From NCBI GenBank assembly GCA_963969395.1, contig OZ017804.1, positions 6,634,001-6,698,000 on the forward strand: a stretch of DNA of 64,000 bases, given 5' to 3'. The DNA is from Pseudoscleropodium purum (Eukaryota; Streptophyta; Bryopsida; Hypnales; Brachytheciaceae). This document shows positions 47,691-57,410 of this stretch, piece after piece. A model generated the notes under the pieces. The model ran no database searches. It was not told the origin of the DNA and worked only from the letters and a program-made list of their open reading frames with translations. The position numbers were made by a program, and so were the translations under genes. Position 1 is the stretch's first letter. Every line of letters starts with the position of its first letter.

Positions 47691-47851
47691 TCTAACTCTA
47701 AAGTAGAAAACAAAGTCTACTACTCGAATGTAATGAAATTTTAAGGCAAACTACCCTCTTAAATAGATGTCAGAATGGCGTCACCTTGAAGCTACTCAAT
47801 ATAACATATTATAATATGTTTTTACCTAATATACAAATCTACAACAGGACA

Positions 47852-47855
47852 GCGT
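47852..47855 (+). repeat. GCGT target duplication of the nested insertion, right
   Basis: Matches 45471-45474; the gag-pol frame resumes here. Confidence 0.65.
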
Positions 47856-50800
47856 CGCTGATCATTGGGGTCGTGAATGTACTATGATGGAGGAGGAGCA
47901 GAAACGTCATCAAGAATCACAAGTAGGCCTGAGCAGTAAAAAGAACACTGCCCATAAAGCCTTTATGGCTACTCTGGAGTTAGCTCACCCCGATCCGCAA
48001 CCTTGGTATGTAGACAGTGGCTGCACCGAACACATGACCGATCAACGTGCTTATTTTTCAACGTATCAAGATGTCTCCACTAAGCAACGCCCAGTCCAGG
48101 GCATTGGTGGTGTCATGCTCCAAGTTGCAGGAGTGGGTGACATCGAAATCAAGATACTGCACGACCACGGTTTTAGCTTCGGTACACTCAAAGGGGTAAT
48201 ACATGTTCCCTTTCTCGGTCGTAATTTATTCTCCTCCTATGTCGCTGCTTAGAAGAAAATCTATACCCTTCATACAGACACAGGGTGTCAAATGCTTGAC
48301 AATGGTCAGATTGTCATGACCGGTAGTATTCATAGTCGCATGTATAGGCTTAATATCGAGGTAGTATACCCCAACACAAGCCCCAGAGCTTTAGCAACTA
48401 CTTCCGCAACTTCGTTCGGAATACCAACCAACGTCGAGAGTAAGCAATCTCTTGAAATGTGGCACAGGCATCTAGCTCACCTTAACCATACAGTGATACA
48501 ACAGATGGCCTCCCAAGGCACTGTTAATGGCCTTATTCTTAGCAACAGAAATAGAAATTTCTGTTCTGGTTGTGCCTACGGTAAACAAACGAGAGCTCCC
48601 TTCCCAGTCGATGAACATTGATTACGGTCTAGCACCCCGGGAGACCTGATCCATAATGATCTGTGTGGACCCATGAGTACACCTTCAGTGGGAGGTGCTT
48701 TGTATTTCGTTCTTTTTAAAGACGATTGCTCAGGGTTTAGAGTCATTGAATGTTTGAAAACCAAACCTGAAACCCTCGCAGCTTTCCGCCGTTTTGTATC
48801 TCAACTAAAACGTGATACCAATAAGACTGTCAAAATAGTTAGGAGTGATCGCGGCACAGAATATACCAACCGCACTTTTGTTCAATTTTTAGAAGATCAT
48901 GGCATCAAGCAAGAATTAACTACAGCTTATATGCTTGAGCAAAACGGTGCCTCGGAAAGAGACAACCGTACTATTATGGAAGCGATTCGAAGCATGCTTC
49001 ATTCTGCAAATGTACACGTTCGTTTTTGGGGCGAAGCTGCTCACACGGCAGTCTACACACTGAATCGTACGTCCACACGCACCATTGAAGGGAAAACGCC
49101 GTTCGAGCTTTGGTATAATGAGAAACCCTCAGTTTCCCATATGCGCATTTTTGGCACAACCGCGTACGTCTACGTACCCAAACAACTTCGACGGAAGTTA
49201 TCGCCCAAGAGCCGGCAAGGAGTTTTTATGGGATATTTTGCCACGAGCAAAGCATACCAAATCTAGAGCAATGATTTGCAGCGCATTGATGAAAGTCGAG
49301 ACGTTCTTTTTGACGAAGATCTGACAGTTCCTACATCTATTGACAATCGCCCCTACCAACTGTTTGGTATTGTTGGGGAGATACTAGCAATCCAACCACC
49401 ACTGAGGAATATTCCTCTAGTCGCTGCTCACATACAGCCACAGCCTCAAGTTACTAATGTTATCTTTTCCACTCCTCCATCAGCTGAGTCAGATGACATG
49501 CATGAGGATGAAGAAACGGCCCCCACCACCAATGACGTGGAGGTTTATGCCCATATTGATAACCTCGACAGTGCAAGCGACATCGATCCCAGCCAGCATA
49601 CTTCTTCGGTCGACTCGCCCGTTCCAGTCGTTTGATTGCCTACAACAAATGACGAACTAGTGGGAGACGACTTGCCAGCTAATATTGAGGAACCTTTGCT
49701 TGGCGTGCGGCACCGACATCCTCCAAATTGACTCGGCAAATGGATCTACCCAATCGACCGCAACTCTTACGCATGCATGGCGAGTACACAGATCCCTGAG
49801 GAACCTGAAACATACGACGAGGCCATCGCCTCACTAGAGCGAGAACACTGGCTGGCTGCGATGAAAGAAGAGTACAACTCTTTGGTGCATAATGATACCT
49901 GGACTCTTCAAGAAATCCCCCAAAAATGTAATCTCATTAAGTGCCGTTGGGTTTTTAAACTCAAGCTCACAACTGACGAGTCTATCAGCCGTTACAAGGC
50001 GCGGCTTGTAGCCAAGGGCTTTACACAACGCAAGGGAGTAGATTATCATGAGACTTTTAGTCCCGTTGTAAAGTTTGACAACATCAGAACAATCCTCTCG
50101 GTAGCTGCTGCAGAAGATTTGAACATCACTCAATTCGATGTTTGTACAGCATATCTTAATGCTCTGTTACGTGAACTGATCTTCATGCAACAACCTCGAG
50201 GCTTTGAGATACAACATTCATTAGGAGTGCGCCTTGTTTGTCACCTTCACAAGGCGCTTTATGGTTTAAAACAAAGTGCTCACGTTTGGAATCAAAAATT
50301 TGACCGTTTCCTACAAGCTTACGACTTAACAGTCTTAGAGGCGGACTGCTGTGTTTATATTAACAAAATAGATCCCAAGATCATATTATGCATATGGGTG
50401 GATGACGGCATGGTTTGCAGCACGTTGAATGATAGCATCCAGGACATCCTAAACTACATAGGCGGAGTTTTCCAGATTACGCAAGGGCTTGCTGAAGTGT
50501 ACGTTGGGCTACATATTACCAGAGATCGAGATAGGGGGCTGATCCACATCGACCAACGTCGATATCTCGAACGCGTACTTCGAAGGTTCCACCACGAGGA
50601 CTGTCACCCCATCTCAATTTCATCCAACCCTACTAATGCTACACAAATGCGACTATTACCAATTGATGATCCCGAGGTAAAGTTTCCTTATCGAGAATGT
50701 ATTGGCAGCTTGCAATTTGCCCATCTTGGCAGTCGTTTTGATGTCAGCTATGCAGTCAACAACATGTCTCGTTTCAACAACAATCCAAATGCAGCCCATG

Positions 50801-51375
50801 TCTCAGGCGTTAAACGCATCTTGAAATACATCAAGGGAACTTTGGGTCACACGATCACATATGGCCGCGGACCCAAGCCAAACTATTTCACAGCCTATTG
50901 CGATGCTGACTATGCCGCGGATTGCGACGACCACAAGTCCCGCTCCGGTTTCATATTATTGCTCAATGGTGGTCCCGTCGCTTGGGGTAGCCGGAAGCAA
51001 ACTTGTACTTCACTCAGTACAACCGAATTTGAATATGTAGCAGCAGGACTAGCTACACAAGAAACCTTATGGTTGCGTCAACTTCTTCAGAGCCTCAGGT
51101 CCACACAAATGGAATCCACCCCATTGTTCTGCGACAACTAGTCGGCAATCAAGCTTGTCAAAAACCCGGTGTTCCACCAACGGACGAAACACATCGACAT
51201 TAAGTATCACAAAATCAGGGATGCAGAGGAGGATGGCCAAATTTGCCTCACATATGTCTGCACCGAAGATCAGCTTGCTGACATCATGACCAAGCCGCTA
51301 CCTTGTGATCGTTTCGAATGCCTCCGTCACCTTGCCAGTCCCCTTAGCATCACAAGCATTCAATAACACTGTGTT

Positions 51376-51417
51376 GAAGTGGGAGATGTTGTAGGTCATC
51401 ACAGTGCTGAGTGGGAG
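51376..51417 (+). other. Two successive polypurine tracts before the 3' LTR
   Basis: GAAGTGGGAGA (51376-51386) is followed by TGTTG, and GAGTGGGAG (51409-51417) is followed by TATTG. The 5' LTR starts at the sequence after the second tract, so the second tract primed plus-strand synthesis in the event that made this copy. The first has the classical form seen in plant copia. Confidence 0.6.
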
Positions 51418-51822
51418 TATTGGATGACTCACAGCAATGGATGACCTACATCTTGAGTACTAAGTACAGCATCTAGATCATGATGAAGCTGCCGTTTAAA
51501 AACTGCCAGCAGTGCCAAGAAACGGCACTAATTGTGACCGTTAACCTCCACCTTTTCCCTCATCGCATGGGGTGTTATCCTTTGTACTGTAGCTTGTGTG
51601 TGTGTGTGCTTTATGCTTGTGTCACTGTGTGGCAGCATAAGCTAGTTAGTGGAGCTCTATTGTGTGAGTAGTGTACTCTGTGACTCGTATGTCACAGAGA
51701 TAAGTATGTCAGGCTATGTTCAGCAATAATATACGCTAGATTGTTGTGTGGAGAAACACGAGTACTGGTGCTTTGTGAGATTCTGTATTCATTTTATTGC
51801 TTTGCTGTTATTAGACTCAACA
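51418..51822 (+). repeat. 3' LTR of copia
   Basis: Starts TATTGGATGAC and ends GACTCAACA, like the 5' LTR. About 22 of about 24 differences between the two LTRs are transitions. Confidence 0.9.
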
Positions 51823-51827
51823 ATGAT
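51823..51827 (+). repeat. ATGAT target-site duplication of copia, right
   Basis: Exact match to 44257-44261. Confidence 0.7.
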
Positions 51828-51829
51828 TG

Positions 51830-54360
51830 TATTTCTAAACACAATTTCTATCAAACTTTACACAAAATTTGTGTAAATTCAAATCCTAAATCTTTAAACA
51901 AAATGATGTTTTGTTCCAAGGGTGACTTCTATTGTAAAAAATAATTCATGGTTTATGATCAAAGCAAATGTGTGCTATAAAAATATATGGAGTGAACACC
52001 TCATAGCAAAAAATGATCAAATTCCTAGATGAATAGGTGCATTTTTTGTTCTTTAGTAACCTTGAAAGTAATTCGTTACACATTTTTGAGGCTAATGGGT
52101 CACAACTTAAGGTACAATTATACCTTTTGTTTTTAGTGTATAGGAACCATCTTTTCAAAGAAAATGGAAGTTTAAAGTAATCATATGAAAAGTGTAACTA
52201 TTGCAAATTTAAAAGTCAATGATGTTTCTTTGAAGTAATTATTATTATTTTGTAGTTTAGACCAAAAAAAAAGTTGTTATTATCTAATCAAATGGTTTCT
52301 CACTAAGTTATTTGTAAGAATGCTTTTTGGCATGTATAGTTTGCATTTCTTCTTGCTGAATGGTTTTAAAATCAAGCTACTTTTTTTTTGATTGGGAAGT
52401 GATGACTAGCTATTGATCTATTGTGATGGTCACTTTGATTGCTTGCAAAAACTAGTTCTTGCCCTTTAGTTACTCATCTATGTCAAACTTGAACAATCAA
52501 GCTAACTATGTGATGCCTAGATTAGTATTTTTATTCAAAGGCAACTCTACTATTACAATATTAGCCTCTATTGCAAAACAAACATTATATATTGATGTTT
52601 AATAAGATGTGAATGTAAAACAGTAACCCATGAAAAAAGAGGTGTCTTTGTCTAAAAAATCCAATCAAAATATTAAAATTAACAAATGGTCTCTCTAATC
52701 TCAATTACTCTTTGGGCTTTGAAGTTCAACACAAAAATTTAAGTTTTTGAAGACAATGAATGTAGCATGAAAATCTTGAAAATGAACGGCCCACACAAAC
52801 ATCTAAATCCTCCATAAGTTTGTTACAAACTTTTGTTCTTTACAAAGTTTACAAAGAATAACACGTGTTTATCTTTCACCAAGCTCTACTACCATCAATG
52901 TAGTAAGTTGAAATGCTTTAAAATAAAAATTGGGGAAAGTTTGGGTTTGCAATGATATAATCTTATCAAAGACCTAAAACATCAATCAAATTTGGTTGTA
53001 AGAGATGCAAGATGGTTGTGATAAATTCAAAAAATGTAGTCTTTTATTGTGGAAGTAGACCAAATTTTTGCATAGATAAGCCTTGTGTAGAATAAGGGAA
53101 CAAATCAATACATCTTCATGAAAAAATTGCCTTCATTTCTACAAAGATGAAGTTTTTTGTACAAAAACCTTATAATGCTAAAATCAGTGAATTTGAGCTT
53201 CAAGGATCAAGTTTCGCTTTGATGAAGGAATATTGTTGGGAGAATTTCAGACCTCATTGAAGTAAATCAATTACCTTAAAGGCTAAATATCCTTGTTTTT
53301 ATCACACTAAAATAATATTTTCAACCTCTAATGAAATTATAGAATGAGAAAGGTTTTTAGCTAGTGAGTAAATGACCTTAAAAGAGGTAGCTTTATTCAT
53401 TGCTCCAAACTTATGGCCAAGCTCTTAGACCTATGCAAACTTTCCAACCTGGAAGTCTTAGATTTGCAATCTTTTGAATGGAATGAAGAATTGTCATGCC
53501 TAAACAAGACTACCATATCACGAAGTGGAGACTATAAGATCAATTTTTAACAATGAAACACTCATGTGCTCCACCAAGCTTACAAAGTTTCATGAGTGAA
53601 GGATGGGATCTATAAGGATTATTTGTATTGCTGGAGCATCAATTTTGGAACTTAACTTCAATGATTTTAAGGAAATAAATGAGATAGGAGGTCTTCAAAG
53701 TTTACTAGATTACAAGCATTGACCATTTAGTAGTGCAAATTTTCAATGATGCAGTAGCTTTGAGAATACTTGACTTCCTTGCAATTTTTGAATATTTTGA
53801 GATGTAAGGTAGAAGGCTTAGAAAGTGCCCATATAAGGGGAAAAAATCCCTTTGCAAAAATGGGTGGATCCAAAAAAAATTTACATTTTTTTAGAAGAAA
53901 AAAATGAAAAATATACTAGTGAAAATTTTAATTTTTTGACTTGAAATGAATAAAATATGATTTTTCAAAGTCAAAGGTGCCTAAATCCTTATTAATGCTC
54001 ATAGATGCAATTGTAATCAATCAAAACATACCATGGAATGAAGCCAATGAGTTTATGAATGATCCTAAGCATGCCTTTGAATGGAGTCAATGAATCTAAA
54101 AATAATCCATTGTACAATTAGGTACACTTCATTTACGAATTCTTGACTGTGGTAGCAATGCACAAGAAAATTCATGAACTTGGTAAAGCTATATCATGCT
54201 CAAAAACATTCCAATTTTCAAACTAGAAGTTGTAATGGGATCCTAGTGAAGAGTACTTTATTAACACAAGGAATATATACATGAAAACTTCAAAATGATG
54301 AAGCATTGTACAATGAATGTGCAAATTACTTACCATCGAATGCTACCCCCTTTTGCTGAA
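51830..54360. other. AT-rich DNA with a possible LRR-gene remnant
   Basis: No intact gene is visible. Around 53418-53510 the plus strand reads LLDLCKLSNLEVLDLQSF, the pattern of a leucine-rich repeat, and about 53640-53700 gives ASILELNFNDFKEINEIGG. Stops surround both. This may be a decayed NLR or LRR gene, but two repeat-like segments are weak evidence. Confidence 0.3.
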
Positions 54361-54369
54361 ATCACGGCT

Positions 54370-54900
54370 TACATCTGTTTAAGCATGGTTTGAATTAGCC
54401 GTAGGAGTTGTTCAAGAGAAACGTCATCCCAAATGACTTGAATGAGTACACTCATTTTCTCCTTGTTGCTTGGTTTCTTGTAATAATGAACCTTGTCTTT
54501 TATAATTTTCCAAAGGTTCTCAATGGGATTCAAGTCCAACAAATTCGCAAGTCATTGCAATTTCTGTATGCCATGTACTTGTCTTCAAAGTTTAGGAAGC
54601 GTACCATGTATAGGAGTGCCATCTTCTATTAGGAGAAGTTCACGTGATGTGTCGTGCATGAAATAAAAGTTAGAGAGAACACTATCATAGACATGTTTCA
54701 CAAAGCAATTCATGTACTTGTCTTCAAAGTTTAGGAATCGTACCATGCATAGGAACACCATCTTCTATTAGGAGAAGTTCACATGATGCGTTGTCCATGA
54801 AATAAAAGCTAGAGAGAACACTATCATAGACAAGTTTCACAAAGCAATTGCCTCCCCCCCCCAAATGGGCTTTGAGCCTCGTTCTACTAGAAGGACGAGC
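54370..54900 (-). pseudogene. Tc1/mariner-like transposase fragment
   Basis: On the minus strand, FMDNASCELLLIEDGVPMHG (about 54730-54810) is followed by a LDLNPIENLWKIIKDKV stretch (about 54495-54545) and LIQVIWDDVSLEQL. These match the second Asp block and the DLNPIEN block of Tc1/mariner transposases. The segment is interrupted and partly duplicated in tandem. Upstream sequence to about 55,560 is open in places but not recognisable. Confidence 0.7.
54584..54850. repeat. Tandem duplication of ~138 bp inside the Tc1-like relic
   Basis: 54584-54716 and 54722-54850 are about 90% alike by eye, starting with GTCTTCAAAGTTTAGGAA and ending with TTTCACAAAGCAATT. Confidence 0.8.
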
Positions 54901-55199
54901 TAAAATAGGGAATAAGCTAAAATAAGTGCAAATGAACTCAAAATGAGTGGAAATGGAGTTGAAACCAAGGCAAAGCACTCCAAGTTGAACCAGTGTAAAC
55001 AAACACAATGAAATAGGGAAGAAAAAGGCTAGGAAGTAATTAATCTCATAAGCATTGGTGCTCCCACCCAACTTAGGTATGATTGGACAAGTATAAGCCC
55101 CCTCCACTGAAAAAAAAAAATCAGACAAAATTGAAATAAAATTGGCGATAGGTTGAGAAGTCGTATAAAACACAATGAATTGAGAAAATGCGGAGCAAG

Positions 55200-57400
55200 A
55201 GACTGACGCAAAATTGCAATTGCCTTGGAAAGGAGTAGCTAAGTCGAAGGAGTCATGAACACTACAAGGAGCTAGTCTAGAAGTGAAGCTTGGAGGGAGT
55301 GAGATAGCAATGGAGAATTAGGTAGCGGCGACGCCTTTCGAAGGAATAATGGAATGTGATTTTTTAAGTCCACAATGGTAATGCATTAGACGGCGGAACA
55401 TAGAGTCCTAGGCGTAGGACTAGTAGTGGGACTAGTTCGCAAAATTTAGAGGACAAAAGGCACCTCCACCGATGGTGGCAAATGGAAAAAGAATTGAAAA
55501 CCATGGAGGAGCAAGGAAGGTGGAGGCCTAGAATTTGTAAATGAAGTGTACCTAAGTGTACATTTCCATTCAATTCAAACCCAATTGTAAATCAAAATTT
55601 ATTGCAAGCGTTAAATACCCTAGAGTTTTTTCATATAGTTTTAAGCTCAATTCAAAGTATTGTAACTTTTACATTTGATGTCCAAATTCAACAGAACTAG
55701 TTGGGAAATTTGCACTCTCTCTTCTAGTTTGTATAGTAAATTTTTCAAAGCAATCCAAAATTTACAAATTTTTTGTAAGCCAATTGAAGTCCACAGGTTC
55801 AATTTAAATCCACCAAATTGTATTTGATGATTGCCACTTTGGGGGCTTGTATCTCCTTCAACCAATGATTGTTTTCCAAAAAATTGTCACATTATGTTCC
55901 CCTTGCAATCTAGTTATTATGATTGTGATTAAATTTTCATATCATTCCAAGTTGTTTTGAATGTTTGGGAGAAATTCGAAGTTTAAAATCCCCACATTTT
56001 TGGATTACAATGAACTTTGGTGGTTTGTTTCTTCTTCATACACTGTCCATTTCCAATAAATTTTTTTGGAAAAGTTACACATACTAATCTAGTCTATGTA
56101 GTTGAAATTTCACATCAATCCAAGAACATTTTAGTATTTGAGAAGTATTTTAGTAGGAGGTTCAACCTTGTGTGTGTTTTTTTGCAATTTTTTTTGCAAT
56201 TTTTTGACATTTCAAAGTCATTTTGTAGACCTCACCAACTTCAAGCCTTTATAATGAGTAAAATCACACATGATGGTGAACCATGTCACCTAATGGATAG
56301 CCTAAAATCACACACATGGGATGGCAATTTGTCACTACATAAAATCATTTTCATTTCTACATCTCATGTGCATTGTTTGACACTTCTATAGGGGTTGTTC
56401 TTATACTACCTCCTATACTACTTGATATGCACAAGCTTTCAAGGTAGGACTATAATTCATTGCAAATGTCTAAATTTTCCACTAACTGCAATCTAAGTAT
56501 AGCTACTAGTATATGACATACTTTGTTTTCATTAGATATTGGCAAGGCAAATCTAGAACACTTTAGCATGCATTAGTTGGACACTTTATGGATAAGTTGT
56601 GAATTTTCAAAGTGCTAAACAATAAATGTACCATAAATCAACACTAATCATGGTGTTCAAAATTGATGTCTTCATTCTAGGGAGTTAGAACATAGAACCT
56701 GGACGTGACAATTTTGGGTGTACTTGACTTAATAGCTGTAGAAATTTGAACCTCATAGTCTAATATCAATAACTTAATGCATTTAAACAATTTCATTCTG
56801 AAGGATTGTTGTGTTGAGTTTAAAAAGGAAGCCATTGAGAAAATGCAAATCGAATGTCTGGGCTGCCATTAGGCTCAAAATCGAATGTCTGAACAAGCTT
56901 AGTCGGCATACTGCAACTATTATCATACACCGTTTTGATAGTTCAAGCATTTGATAATCACTATGGTAAGCTCACCTCATTGTGATCCCACCTAATCGCG
57001 TCAAAATGTACAAAATTCTCCTGCCCCCGTCAATTGCTCAATGCCTGATCCCAGATCTAACCAAGGTGAAAGATAGTTGCTTGAACCACGAAGTTACGAC
57101 TTCAAGATGTTCCATTTTCTTTAATTCAGGACCAACCTCTACAACCTCATCTCATCACGACAGCATTACCCTGAGAACAACCAAGACTTTCTACACGACC
57201 AAGTAACACACCGGACCAATATGAGAACGCAAATAAACACATGCACTGTCAACAAACAATACCTCCAATTCAAGATTGATAACATCACAAACACCACGAA
57301 AAATCCATAAAAGACGTCAAACAACTACAGGAAACCAAACATGCAAGTCAGCAACAAAAACAGCAACCACGTCGACCAGCACCAAACAAACGCTCAAATA
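55200..57400. other. Intergenic DNA between the Tc1-like relic and the PPR gene
   Basis: AT-rich to about 56,900, with no recognisable gene. From about 56,980 the composition rises toward that of the PPR 3' flank, which lies on the opposite strand. Confidence 0.5.
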
Positions 57401-57410
57401 TGGTAAGAAC

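Larger units (their letters stand above)
45475..47851. mobile_element. 2.38-kb insertion within copia gag (TGTC...GACA ends)
   Basis: The insertion begins TGTCGGG and ends CAGGACA. It is flanked by GCGT on both sides and sits between the second Cys and the His of the zinc knuckle. Short inverted TGTC/GACA ends with a 4-5-bp duplication fit a solo LTR of a larger retrotransposon or a non-autonomous element. Read on the minus strand it has a TATTTAAG box at about 47759-47766 followed by a 152-codon ORF, like an LTR or leader carrying a promoter. It also contains a ~180-bp tandem repeat. No transposase or reverse transcriptase is present, so the class is undecided. Confidence 0.7.
44747..51366 (+). 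pseudogene. Copia gag-pol polyprotein, disrupted by stops and an insertion
   Basis: The ATG at 44747 opens gag (KGANFHIWKFQI, UBN2-type). After removal of the insertion and one target copy, the same frame runs on into pol and ends with TAA at 51364-51366. Landmarks in order: half a CCHC knuckle on each side of the insertion; protease WYVDSGCTEHM (about 48007); GAG-pre-integrase MWHRHLAHLN with CSGC (about 48458-48590); integrase Asp in NDLCGP, Asp in VRSDRGTEY and Glu in GASERDNRT; reverse transcriptase VCTAYLNA, YGLKQSAHVWN and IWVDDGMV; RNase H AYCDADYAAD and KHIDIKYHKIRD. Stops are at 44915, 45014, 45260, 45461, 48250, 48619, 49264, 49633, 49729 and 51139. All are TAG or TGA, and no frameshift was seen. 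Confidence 0.9.
44262..51822 (+). mobile_element. Ty1/copia LTR retrotransposon (7.56 kb, nested insert included)
   Basis: The element has 403- and 405-bp LTRs, an ATGAT target duplication, a primer-binding site directly after the 5' LTR, a single-frame gag-pol with copia domain order (protease, integrase, reverse transcriptase, RNase H) and a purine tract before the 3' LTR. A 2.38-kb insertion at 45475-47851 splits gag. Without it the element would be about 5.2 kb, typical of copia. Ten nonsense codons show that this copy is inactive. The half-tRNA primer site suggests a lineage apart from the common angiosperm copia groups. Confidence 0.9.

Noticed and set aside
51387..51417. 3' LTR starting at TGTTG (51387)
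   Set aside because: The 5' LTR lacks these 31 bases and its target duplication abuts TATTGG, so in this copy the LTR begins at 51418.
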